Of a DNA stretch of 64,000 bases, positions 45,146-53,420 are shown piece by piece (position 1 is the stretch's first letter; every line of letters begins with the position of its first letter). This DNA comes from Bacteroidota bacterium. GTDB taxonomy: Bacteria; Bacteroidota; Bacteroidia; Flavobacteriales; Flavobacteriaceae. The DNA lies in NCBI GenBank assembly GCA_024279425.1, contig JAJRRO010000031.1, positions 1 through 64,000 on the forward strand, written 5' to 3'. Below the pieces are notes generated by a model. That model was given only the letters and a program-made list of their open reading frames with translations, made no database searches and was not told the origin of the DNA. Made by a program: the position numbers and the translations under genes.

Positions 45146-47602
45146 CTATATGTGGTCTACATTGTAGATTACACGTACGCTTTTGAACTGCGAAATAGCA
45201 TTAAAAGATCTATGGATTCTTTTAATGCTATTTTTTGTTTGGGGTAAAGATTGCCTTAATGGGACCTTAACCATCACATTTTTCAGGTATTGATTCCGAA
45301 TACGGGCGATCGGCGGATATTCAGGACCTAAAATCCCACTGCCAAATACGTTTCTTAATGACTTGGCAAACCATTCGGACGCCTCATTCAATCTATTATA
45401 GTCTTTATGTTTAAACGTTATTTTAATAATTCGGTTAATTGGGGGATATAAAAATTGTTCCCTTTCATACAATTGTTCCTTGAACATCTCCTCATAATCA
45501 TTGTTCGAAACTTGTTTTAGTATTTGATGATACGGGTTATAACTCTGAATGATGACCTTTCCTCTCTTTTTGGTGCGCCCTGCCCTACCTGATACTTGTG
45601 TCAACAACTGGAAACTTCGTTCATGTGCCCTATAATCGGGAAAGTTCAACAATGAATCGGCATTCATGATTCCCACTAAATTTACATTTCGAAAGTCCAA
45701 CCCCTTGGTCAACATTTGTGTACCTACCAGAACATCCAATTCTTGTTGCTCAAACGCGTTGATTATCTTTTCATAGCCATATTTACCCCTTGTGGTATCC
45801 AAATCCATACGTCCCACTTTCGCTTGAGGAAACAGGGTTTTAAGCTCTTGTTCCACTTGTTCGGTACCAAAACCCTTGGTATCTAAAGTAGCACTACCAC
45901 AAGCCTCACAGCTTTCTGGTAAGGCTACATGGTGTGAACAATAATGGCATCGCAGTTGTTTTTTATATTGATGATAGGTTAAACTTACATCGCAATTGGG
46001 GCATTGGGGTGAATGACCACAGGTAGTACATTCAACTATAGGTGCAAATCCTCTGCGATTTTGAAAAAGTATGACCTGTTCCCCATTATCCAGCGTTTCA
46101 CTTATTTCTTCCATTAACCGTTCTGAAAAATGTCCCTTCATTCTTCTTTTTCGAGTTTGCTCCTTTATATCTACAAGCTCAATATCAGGCATTAGAACAT
46201 TCCCGTAGCGTTTATTGATGTGGGCATACCCATATTTTCCTGTTTGTGAATTATTATAACTTTCAATACTTGGGGTAGCAGACCCCAGTAATACGCTAGA
46301 TCGATGTAGATTGGATAATACAATCGCGGCATCACGGGCATGATATCTTGGGGCAGGATCAAATTGTTTGAATGAGCCTTCATGCTCTTCATCGACGATT
46401 ATCAGTCCCAAATTGGAATAAGGTAAAAACAGTGCTGAACGGGCACCAATCACTATTTGAGCCTTTGCTCTTTTCGCCAGCACATTATTCCATACCTCTA
46501 CCCTTTCATGAACGCTATACTTTGAATGGTATACCGATACTTTCTCGCCAAAATAATCCTGCAATCTTGATATCAATTGCGTTGTCAACGCGATTTCGGG
46601 GAGTAAATATAATGCCTGTTTACCAGTGTTGATACAATCTTCAATCAATTTCACATATACCTCGGTCTTGCCAGATGAAGTTACACCGTGCAATAATGTA
46701 ACTTTATCATTATCGAAACTTTGCAATACATCATCTAAAGCTTTTTGCTGGTGTTCGTTCAATGATTTTAGGTCAAAACTTCCTCCACTCCCTTCATAGG
46801 TCACCCGATCGGTCTGAATATGATATTCTTCTAAAATCTCTTTATTAATCAAAGCTTTTATTACGGCCTTGGAAGTGCCACTTGCGTTTTCGAGGTCCGA
46901 TATTTTAATTGGCTTTTTGTCAGTTGCCTGCAATTGAAATAATGATAAGACAACCTGGCCCTGTTTGGGAGCCCTTGTAAGCGATTCCAATAATTCCTCG
47001 AGCTTATCCTCGGAGCGGTATGCCGCTCCAAGTTGTACATAACGAATATATTTAGGTTTGTACCGTTCATAAATCTCATCTTTTAAAAGGATTACATTTT
47101 TCTCCAATAATCGATTCAATATGGGCAAAACGTTTTTTCTATCAACAATGGCACTGACTTCGTGCACTTTTAACATGGATTGATATTGAAGCGCTTCAAA
47201 TACCAAAAACTCATCGTCTTTCAAATCGTTTTCATTAATATTTGCCCTTTCATTCCTTATGATCAAAGTTTCACTTTCCAATAAGAAAGCACTTGGCATG
47301 GCACTTCTAAATACCTCACCAAGGGTACACATATAGTAATCCGATATCCATTGCCAATGTCGTAGTTGTTTTGGGTTTACAACGGGTTGTTCATCCAATA
47401 TTTTATGGATATCCTTTGCCTCATAGATAACAGGTGGATTGGTATGAACCTCATAAACCAATGCAGTATATATCTTGGATTTTCCAAAGGGCACTGCAAC
47501 CCGTATTCCAGGTTGCAATACTTCGGCATCGGATTCAGAAATACGGTAAGTGAAAAGTTTTTCTAAGGGAATGGGTAATATGACATTAATGAACTTTTGC
47601 AT
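45146..47602 (-). CDS. priA: primosomal protein N', replication restart helicase PriA
   Basis: 818 residues. Order: N-terminal DNA-binding region (FINVILPIPLEKLFTYRI), helicase Walker A GVTSSGKTEVYV, DEEH box in IIVDEEHEGSFK, SATPSIESY, the zinc-binding insertion with paired cysteines (CTTCGHSPQCPNC, CHYC, CEACGS), and motifs V-VI in GTQMLTKGLDFRNV and QVSGRAGRTKKRG. It reloads the replication fork machinery at stalled forks. Everything needed is present. It runs convergent to the LytTR gene with one base between the stops. Confidence 0.97.
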   Translation of the reverse strand: MQKFINVILPIPLEKLFTYRISESDAEVLQPGIRVAVPFGKSKIYTALVYEVHTNPPVIYEAKDIHKILDEQPVVNPKQLRHWQWISDYYMCTLGEVFRSAMPSAFLLESETLIIRNERANINENDLKDDEFLVFEALQYQSMLKVHEVSAIVDRKNVLPILNRLLEKNVILLKDEIYERYKPKYIRYVQLGAAYRSEDKLEELLESLTRAPKQGQVVLSLFQLQATDKKPIKISDLENASGTSKAVIKALINKEILEEYHIQTDRVTYEGSGGSFDLKSLNEHQQKALDDVLQSFDNDKVTLLHGVTSSGKTEVYVKLIEDCINTGKQALYLLPEIALTTQLISRLQDYFGEKVSVYHSKYSVHERVEVWNNVLAKRAKAQIVIGARSALFLPYSNLGLIIVDEEHEGSFKQFDPAPRYHARDAAIVLSNLHRSSVLLGSATPSIESYNNSQTGKYGYAHINKRYGNVLMPDIELVDIKEQTRKRRMKGHFSERLMEEISETLDNGEQVILFQNRRGFAPIVECTTCGHSPQCPNCDVSLTYHQYKKQLRCHYCSHHVALPESCEACGSATLDTKGFGTEQVEQELKTLFPQAKVGRMDLDTTRGKYGYEKIINAFEQQELDVLVGTQMLTKGLDFRNVNLVGIMNADSLLNFPDYRAHERSFQLLTQVSGRAGRTKKRGKVIIQSYNPYHQILKQVSNNDYEEMFKEQLYEREQFLYPPINRIIKITFKHKDYNRLNEASEWFAKSLRNVFGSGILGPEYPPIARIRNQYLKNVMVKVPLRQSLPQTKNSIKRIHRSFNAISQFKSVRVIYNVDHI

Positions 47603-47616
47603 ACTATTATCACTAT

Positions 47617-48054
47617 CTAACCTTCAACCCGTAACCAAGTTTGCGTTCTATAGATAAACAACAAGTACCCCCTAACCTTCAACTCGTTGTAGTTTTCGGG
47701 ATTCAACCAAATCTTACATCTAAAAGTCATGGCCTGTTGTGGGTCAAAAAGTTTTTTGCCTTTCCATTCGCCGTCTTCATTCTCCTTTGCCGCCTCGATA
47801 ATAGTCATACCCAATACCGGTTGGTCTTTGAGTTCTCCATCACATTTAGTACATAGGGCATTTTCCATACCTTCTTCCAAAATCTCAACAACATGCCCGT
47901 ACATTAAGCCCTCTTTCTTATAAATGTCAATTATCGCCTTTGGCTTCCCTGTCCTGTCATCAATGGTCTTCCATCTTCCGAAAACACTTTGTGATTGCAC
48001 TGTACATGGGAGTATAAGCAAGATTCCCAATAAAATCAATTTACTTAATCCCAT
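47617..48054 (-). CDS. exported DUF2147 family protein
   Basis: 145 residues with a signal peptide (LILLGILLILPCTVQSQ). The mature part is a DUF2147 domain: VFGRWKTIDDRTGKPKAIIDIYKKEG, GHVVEILEEG, CTKCDGELKDQPVLGMTII and a C-terminal YRTQTWLRV, a lipocalin-like beta barrel. A CxxC pair is present. Function unknown. Its ATG overlaps the end of the yihY-like gene by 14 bases, making nadC, the YihY gene and this gene one coupled operon. Confidence 0.9.
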   Translation of the reverse strand: MGLSKLILLGILLILPCTVQSQSVFGRWKTIDDRTGKPKAIIDIYKKEGLMYGHVVEILEEGMENALCTKCDGELKDQPVLGMTIIEAAKENEDGEWKGKKLFDPQQAMTFRCKIWLNPENYNELKVRGYLLFIYRTQTWLRVEG

Positions 48055-49021
48055 CTTCTTTATTGATATTTTTTCGTAATGCGTTGAGTGACGCGTTCAA
48101 TTCAAACCCAAGTAGCAATATATTGGAATTCAACCAAATGAACACCATCAATATCAATAACCCTGCTAAAGCTCCATATAATTCATTGTATCTCGCAAAT
48201 TTTTCAATATAAACACTAAAAAGATAGGATGTCGCCATGAAGAGCGAAGTGGTCATCAAGGCACCAATGGAAAAGAACTTGGCTTGTTTTCCTTCTGCCG
48301 TACCAAAGTAGTAAAGTATAGCTGTGGTAAAATAGGATAATATGACAAAGAACACTACCTGCACAATCTTTAACAGGTAAATATCTTCATTGTTCAATAC
48401 AACGCCGGATACTTTCTCCATAAAATCACGGTAAAATTGGGCCGTATAGAATTCAAAATAAACATATACTACAGCTCCTATAATCAATAAAGTAGACAAC
48501 ATCAACCCAATGCCAAGCGCATAAGCATATTGTCTGAAAAAATTACGGGTAAGATCCACATGATAAGATGTCTCGAACCCACCAAAAATTGCATTCACCC
48601 CGTTGGCCATTAGAAATATGGAAATGGCAAAAGTCGATGATAATATTCCGCCACTTTTTTGGTTCTTGATTTGCTCATATATTTCCTCAAAATAATCACT
48701 GGTCGTAACCGGTAAAAAGGATTCGAGAAAGGTCAGAAACTGTACATCAAAATTTTCTGTACCGACACTTATATAAGGAGCTAAAATCGGAACCAAGGTC
48801 ACCAAAAAAATGAGCAGCGGAAACAGTGCCATAAACAAACTAAAAGCAATAGAACTGGCCCTTGTGGATAATGCACCTTGCACAATGCCAAGCACGTACA
48901 TTTCAATCAAATCATATAGCGAAAGTCCCTCGAGGGCAGGTAACCTAACTTTTTTCAAAAGCACCATCAACCAATTTACGATGGGTATTTTCTTAAGTTT
49001 AGATTCTATTTCTACCGACAT
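48041..49021 (-). CDS. YihY/BrkB family inner-membrane protein
   Basis: 326 residues with about six membrane segments. STRASSIAFSLFMALFPLLIFL, GVNAIFGGFETSYHV, GALMTTSLFMATSYLFSVYIEKFARYNELYGALAGLLILMVFIWLNSNILLLGFELNA are the conserved regions of this family, once annotated as ribonuclease BN in error. Function is not settled; proposals include lipid transport. It starts directly at the stop of nadC and overlaps the DUF2147 gene. Confidence 0.92.
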   Translation of the reverse strand: MSVEIESKLKKIPIVNWLMVLLKKVRLPALEGLSLYDLIEMYVLGIVQGALSTRASSIAFSLFMALFPLLIFLVTLVPILAPYISVGTENFDVQFLTFLESFLPVTTSDYFEEIYEQIKNQKSGGILSSTFAISIFLMANGVNAIFGGFETSYHVDLTRNFFRQYAYALGIGLMLSTLLIIGAVVYVYFEFYTAQFYRDFMEKVSGVVLNNEDIYLLKIVQVVFFVILSYFTTAILYYFGTAEGKQAKFFSIGALMTTSLFMATSYLFSVYIEKFARYNELYGALAGLLILMVFIWLNSNILLLGFELNASLNALRKNINKEDGIK

Positions 49022-49882
49022 TTATACTGCTTTAAGGCTTAGGTCCATATTATAGACTGAATGGGTCAATGCACCAGAGGAGATATAGTCAACCCCGCAT
49101 TCGGCATATTTTCGAATGGTTTTTTCATTGATACCTCCAGAAGATTCGGTCAAACACTGATCACCGATCATGGTCACAGCCTTCTTGGTGTTCTCATAAT
49201 TGAAATTATCTATCAATATTCGATAAATACCATCGTTTTTCAGAATTTCTTGAATCTCTTCTAAAGTTCGGGCCTCCACGATGATCTTCAAATCCCTATC
49301 GGCTTCCCTTAAATACTGCTGGGTTTTTTTAATGGCATTGGTTATTCCTCCTGCAAAGTCAATATGATTGTCTTTGAGCATTATCAAGTCATACAAGGCA
49401 AATCGATGATTTTCTCCACCACCGATCTTAACCGCCCATTTTTCCATGGCCCTTACTCCAGGTGTCGTTTTTCGGGTATCCAAGATTTTGGTATTTGTAC
49501 CTTCCAGTAATTTCGTAAATGTATTAGTCTTGGTTGCAATGGCACTCATACGCTGCATTGCATTCAGCACCAAACGTTCTGCCTTTAAGATACTTTGAGA
49601 ACTCCCGGAAACATTAAAAGCAATTTCCCCATACTTCACCTCCGAACCATCTTCAATAAGGGTTTCTACCAGCAATTGGTTATCAACATAGGCAAAAACC
49701 CGTTTTGCAAATTCAATACCCGCAATCACACCTTCATCCTTTACCAAAAGTTTCGCCTTTCCCATAGCCGTTTTAGGTATACAGGCAAGGGAACTGTGAT
49801 CACCATCTCCCACATCTTCCCGAATGGCATTGGTAATAATCAAATCTATTTCATGTTGAAATTGCTCTTCTGTAATCATCAA
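49022..49882 (-). CDS. nadC: nicotinate-nucleotide pyrophosphorylase (carboxylating)
   Basis: 286 residues. It turns quinolinate and PRPP into nicotinate mononucleotide in de novo NAD synthesis. Motifs: DVGDGDHSS near the start, LNAMQRMSAIATKTN, LDTRKTTPGVRAMEKWAVKIGGGENHRFALYDLIMLKDNHI (PRPP and quinolinate binding), and ESSGGINEKTIRKYAECGVDYIS. Intact. The start may be either of two adjacent ATGs at 49882 and 49879. First gene of the operon with the YihY and DUF2147 genes; nadA and nadB are not in the window. Confidence 0.97.
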   Translation of the reverse strand: MMITEEQFQHEIDLIITNAIREDVGDGDHSSLACIPKTAMGKAKLLVKDEGVIAGIEFAKRVFAYVDNQLLVETLIEDGSEVKYGEIAFNVSGSSQSILKAERLVLNAMQRMSAIATKTNTFTKLLEGTNTKILDTRKTTPGVRAMEKWAVKIGGGENHRFALYDLIMLKDNHIDFAGGITNAIKKTQQYLREADRDLKIIVEARTLEEIQEILKNDGIYRILIDNFNYENTKKAVTMIGDQCLTESSGGINEKTIRKYAECGVDYISSGALTHSVYNMDLSLKAV

Positions 49883-49961
49883 ATAATTTGGTTTGCGCTA
49901 ATTTACTAAAAACAAAATCCAATAATGACATCCTATAACTTGAAAGTTTTAAATTTGAAAT

Positions 49962-50435
49962 ATGATGATAAAACTAATTGCCATTGGCAAAACGGACAAC
50001 GTCCAATTGCAGGATCTTATTAATGAATATAGTAACCGACTAAAGCATTATGTCCGATTCGAACTTGAAATCATACCTGATATAAAAACTGCCAAAAATC
50101 TCTCCGAAACCCAACAAAAAGAAAAGGAGGGTGGTTTTATATTGAAAAAATTGACTAGTTCGGACGTTTTGATTCTTTTGGACGAAAACGGAAAACAATT
50201 CACCTCAATAGAGTTTTCAAGCTATCTCCAAAAAAAAATGAATTCTGGCATAAAACAATTGGTTCTCGCTATTGGCGGACCATATGGGTTCAGTAATGAG
50301 GTCTATGCCAAAGCACAAGGAAAAATTAGTTTATCCAAAATGACATTTTCGCACCAAATGGTCCGCCTATTTGTAGTGGAACAATTGTACAGGAGCTTCA
50401 CCATTTTAAAAAACGAGCCCTATCACCATCGATAG
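49962..50435 (+). CDS. rlmH: 23S rRNA (pseudouridine1915-N3)-methyltransferase
   Basis: 157 residues. A small SPOUT methyltransferase: MIKLIAIGKTDN at the start, LLDENGKQFTSIEFS, VLAIGGPYGFSNEVY (knot loop) and the C-terminal FSHQMVRLFVVEQLYRSFTILKNEPYHH, which is diagnostic of RlmH. It methylates pseudouridine 1915 in helix 69 of 23S rRNA. Two adjacent ATGs (49962 and 49965) are possible. Confidence 0.98.
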   Translation: MMIKLIAIGKTDNVQLQDLINEYSNRLKHYVRFELEIIPDIKTAKNLSETQQKEKEGGFILKKLTSSDVLILLDENGKQFTSIEFSSYLQKKMNSGIKQLVLAIGGPYGFSNEVYAKAQGKISLSKMTFSHQMVRLFVVEQLYRSFTILKNEPYHHR

Positions 50436-50478
50436 AAACACGTTTCTTTCTATAATAACTGTTAGTAAATTATCAACT

Positions 50479-52371
50479 TTAGTATAACACTCTAAATTTA
50501 ATCGTGTTTTCAACCTTTTTAAGGGCTTTGATAACTTCTTTGTTATATTCCTTATCCAAATCGGTGATTACATAACCAACATCACTATCTGTTGAAAGAT
50601 ACTGTCCCATTATATTCATTTCGTACTTGGCCAACACTTCATTGATCTTTGCCATAATACCTGGAATGTTTTTATGGATATGCAAGAATCTGTGCGCATT
50701 GGTTTGTTTGGGCAACCTAATGTTAGGGAAGTTAACGGCATCCACTGTATTCCCTGCATTGATATAATCCATAATCTTATTGGGTACAAAGTCCGCAATA
50801 TTGCGTTGCGCTTCTTCAGTACTGCCTCCAATATGGGGTGTAAGAATAACATTGGGCAGCCCCTGAAGTTCTGTAACAAAATCTCCATTCTTTCTGGGCT
50901 CATCAGGGTACACATCTATTGCCGCTCCAGCCAATTTTCCATTTTTCAATGCATTTACCAAGGCTTGGATATCAACGACGAATCCTCTCGATAAATTAAT
51001 AAGCATTGCTCCATTCTTCATCCGGTTCACCTCCCTTTCACCAATAAAATTTTTGTTTGCCTTATTATCATCAATATGTAATGTTACTACATCAGAGACA
51101 CTAAGTAAATCCTCCAAGGTTTCACATCTCACTGCATTTCCCAGGGCGAGCTTGTCATCAATATCATAGTAATAAACACGCATCCCAAGAGCCTCTGCCA
51201 AAACAGATAGTTGCTTGCCAATATTGCCGTATCCTACAATGCCAAGATTTTTGCCCCTTACTTCTCTTGAGTTAACGGCAGATTTGTTCCATTGCCCTCC
51301 ATGAAGTTCTGTACTCTTGGTAAAGACGTTCCGCATCAACATAATGATATGGCCTATAGCCAGTTCTACAACGGAACGGGTATTGCTATAGGGCGCGTTG
51401 AAAACGGCAACACCTTTCTTTCTGCTATAATCCAAGTCTATTTGTGTAGTCCCAATACAAAAGGCCCCAACAACCAATAATTTATTGGCGGCATCCAATA
51501 CTTTTTGGGTTACCTGCGTCTTTGAGCGGATTCCTAATACGTGTACTCCTTTTATCTTTTCAATCAGTTGTTCCTCTGAAAGACTGGTTTTAATCAATTC
51601 GACCGAAAAGCCATCTTCGGAAAGATTGTCAAAAGCAGCAGGGTGCACATCTTCCAATAAAAGAATCTTGATTCTGTTTTTGGGGTACGATATATTTCTC
51701 GGCAAATCGTTCACAAATAGAAATTCATCAAGATTTGGAGTAACATGGTCTGCATTGTCCGCTGCCTTATCCCGATGAACATTTTCAGTATAGGCAAAAA
51801 ATTTGTGGGCTATACCCGCTTCACGCATTACATAATCGCTATACCCATCACCTATCACCTGCACTTCCCCATCCAGGTCCAAATTTTTAAGACATTGTAT
51901 TTTACCATTGTGTGTGGCCAATACATTATTTTCATCAAACCCTGTGATATTGCCTTCTTCATCAAATTCAAATGTGTTGGCATACACCCTATCGGATGGA
52001 ATATTATATTCCAAAACGATGGGGTCAATAAACTCTTTGAACCCGCAGGAAATCACATAAATGTCTTCTGAGAATTTTTCAAAAAACTCTTTATTCGATG
52101 CTATCGATTTAGATATTTTTTTACGAAGTTCTTGTACAAGTCCTTCTAGGTCATTTTTATGAGCCTTCAATAATTTTATACGTCGCTCCAAGGACTCTGT
52201 AAAGGAAATATCACCGTCTATTCCAAGATTGGTGATTTTCTGTATCTCATAGATTATTTCTTCTTTGTTCGATTTTCCCTGTAAGGTCATTTCCGCCAAC
52301 ACATCCAAAGCCTCAACTCTGGTTAACGTACTATCAAAATCAAAAACGTATTTCCTCCCCACTTTAATCAT
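50479..52371 (-). CDS. serA: phosphoserine phosphatase-like HAD domain fused to D-3-phosphoglycerate dehydrogenase
   Basis: 630 residues, about 220 longer than ordinary SerA. Residues 1-215 form a SerB-like HAD domain: FDFDSTLTRVEALD (nucleophile DxD), SCGF and the acidic motif in VIGDGYSDYVM. Residues about 230-545 are the dehydrogenase: KLLVVGAFCIGTTQID, NAD-binding GIVGYGNIGKQLS, catalytic Arg in NLSRGFVVD, Glu in DVYPDEP, His in TPHIGGSTEEAQ. Residues about 555-630 are an ACT domain (HKNIPGIMAKINEVLAKYEMN), the usual serine sensor. The protein should perform the first and possibly the last step of serine synthesis. A promoter element is at 52455. Confidence 0.93.
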   Translation of the reverse strand: MIKVGRKYVFDFDSTLTRVEALDVLAEMTLQGKSNKEEIIYEIQKITNLGIDGDISFTESLERRIKLLKAHKNDLEGLVQELRKKISKSIASNKEFFEKFSEDIYVISCGFKEFIDPIVLEYNIPSDRVYANTFEFDEEGNITGFDENNVLATHNGKIQCLKNLDLDGEVQVIGDGYSDYVMREAGIAHKFFAYTENVHRDKAADNADHVTPNLDEFLFVNDLPRNISYPKNRIKILLLEDVHPAAFDNLSEDGFSVELIKTSLSEEQLIEKIKGVHVLGIRSKTQVTQKVLDAANKLLVVGAFCIGTTQIDLDYSRKKGVAVFNAPYSNTRSVVELAIGHIIMLMRNVFTKSTELHGGQWNKSAVNSREVRGKNLGIVGYGNIGKQLSVLAEALGMRVYYYDIDDKLALGNAVRCETLEDLLSVSDVVTLHIDDNKANKNFIGEREVNRMKNGAMLINLSRGFVVDIQALVNALKNGKLAGAAIDVYPDEPRKNGDFVTELQGLPNVILTPHIGGSTEEAQRNIADFVPNKIMDYINAGNTVDAVNFPNIRLPKQTNAHRFLHIHKNIPGIMAKINEVLAKYEMNIMGQYLSTDSDVGYVITDLDKEYNKEVIKALKKVENTIKFRVLY

Positions 52372-52454
52372 TATTTAAGGCCCCCAACTTGACAGGAACT
52401 ATATTTTATATTTGGCCAGACCCAAAAGTCAACACCTTTATTAAAATCAGGTTG

Positions 52455-52462
52455 CAAAAATA
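52455..52462 (-). promoter_or_regulatory. -7 promoter element upstream of serA
   Basis: Reads TATTTTTG on the minus strand, identical to the -7 of rplS and rpsF. A CTTG lies 21 bases upstream, two more than ideal. It would give a leader of about 78 bases. Confidence 0.45.
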
Positions 52463-52543
52463 AAGATTAATACTATCAGATTTCAAGAGATTATCAAAAT
52501 AAAACAAAATGATTTTGTTATAGGGAAAATTTTAATGTAGTAC

Positions 52544-53332
52544 CTAATATGTAAAACCTATTCCCTTTTCGATCAATTTATGATACGCATCTTTGTCAAA
52601 GCTATACAGATAGGGAGCCTTATTGGCGGCTCCAGTAAGTTGCTTTTCATGTCGGTTAAAAATACCCAAATTCAGCATTTTACGTTGAAAGTTGCTCCGT
52701 TCCAAGGGCTTCAGCAGAATACCCTCATACAGTTTTTGCAAATCAAGCATGGTGAATTTGTTGGGTAAAAGTGAAATGCCAATAGGTAAATAATTTAACT
52801 GAATCCTTAAATGTTCTAGGGCCTTGTCAACAATTGCCCTATGATCCATAATAAGTCCCGGCAAGCTATCCACAGGTTTCCACTCGCATGTTTCGCTAAG
52901 ATAATCTGGATGAGGTTTAGCTTTGGCAATATCCACCAATGCAAAATAGCCCGTGGTGATGAACCTTTTTTGTATCCAATCGATAAAACCAGGATTTTCA
53001 GTCTCCAATATTTTTTGCAACTTTTCTTTTCTTTTGGCCTGAAAGACACCATTTTCGTGTGAACGCTCGCTACTTCCAAAAGTATAAAACTGATTTAAAA
53101 AAACAGATCGTAGACCGGTTCGCTCTTCAAGAATTCGATATGCGGCATTGTCCATATCCTCGTCCTTTTTAATGAACCCTCCAGGAAGTGTCCACTCTTG
53201 ACTATACTTCCATTGAAGAAGTAATATTTTCAACTGTTGATTCCCATAGCCCAAAATAACGCAGTCAATAGAATTTCCCTGGAGACAATCATCCACTATT
53301 TGTGATGTAAGATCAATTAAATTTTGGTTCAT
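52544..53332 (-). CDS. NUDIX-fold transcriptional regulator (NrtR/AraR type)
   Basis: 262 residues: an N-terminal NUDIX domain (about 20-170) and a C-terminal winged helix (about 180-255; FTMLDLQKLYEGILLKPLERSNFQRKMLNLGIF), the NrtR layout. The NUDIX box reads G-FIKKD-E-DMDNAAY-RILEERTGL, so two of the catalytic Glu of REUxEE are replaced (by Ile and Arg). It is therefore more likely a ligand-sensing repressor or activator than an enzyme. In Bacteroides, relatives regulate sugar use. It is divergent from a GH3 gene, and the 88 bases between them hold two palindromes that look like its operators. Confidence 0.88.
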   Translation of the reverse strand: MNQNLIDLTSQIVDDCLQGNSIDCVILGYGNQQLKILLLQWKYSQEWTLPGGFIKKDEDMDNAAYRILEERTGLRSVFLNQFYTFGSSERSHENGVFQAKRKEKLQKILETENPGFIDWIQKRFITTGYFALVDIAKAKPHPDYLSETCEWKPVDSLPGLIMDHRAIVDKALEHLRIQLNYLPIGISLLPNKFTMLDLQKLYEGILLKPLERSNFQRKMLNLGIFNRHEKQLTGAANKAPYLYSFDKDAYHKLIEKGIGFTY

Positions 53333-53337
53333 AAAGG

Positions 53338-53345
53338 CAAATGTA
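53338..53345 (-). promoter_or_regulatory. -7 promoter element of the NUDIX regulator
   Basis: Reads TACATTTG on the minus strand, immediately upstream of the regulator start and 6 bases from the first palindrome (53352-53374), so binding there would block initiation. Confidence 0.45.
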
Positions 53346-53351
53346 AAATTT

Positions 53352-53374
53352 TATTGTGTCAAAATAGCACAATA
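53352..53374. promoter_or_regulatory. palindromic operator candidate 1
   Basis: Perfect 7-base arms TATTGTG (53352-53358) and CACAATA (53368-53374) around a 9-base centre. The size, 23 bases, suits a dimeric NrtR-type regulator. It shares the 15-base sequence TATTGTGTCAAAATA with candidate 2 (53352-53366 and 53391-53405). Confidence 0.6.
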
Positions 53375-53379
53375 TAAAA

Positions 53380-53406
53380 TTATTTTGTACTATTGTGTCA
53401 AAATAA
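53380..53406. promoter_or_regulatory. palindromic operator candidate 2
   Basis: Perfect 8-base arms TTATTTTG (53380-53387) and CAAAATAA (53399-53406) around 11 bases. It ends 14 bases before the GH3 start codon. It contains the second copy of TATTGTGTCAAAATA, offset 39 bases from the first. Confidence 0.6.
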
Positions 53407-53420
53407 CAAATTAAGATAAA

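Noticed and set aside
49950-49957. TAAATTTG as promoter of rlmH
   Set aside because: It lies only 4 bases before the ATG at 49962, so transcription would begin at or after the start codon; no -33 element at proper spacing.
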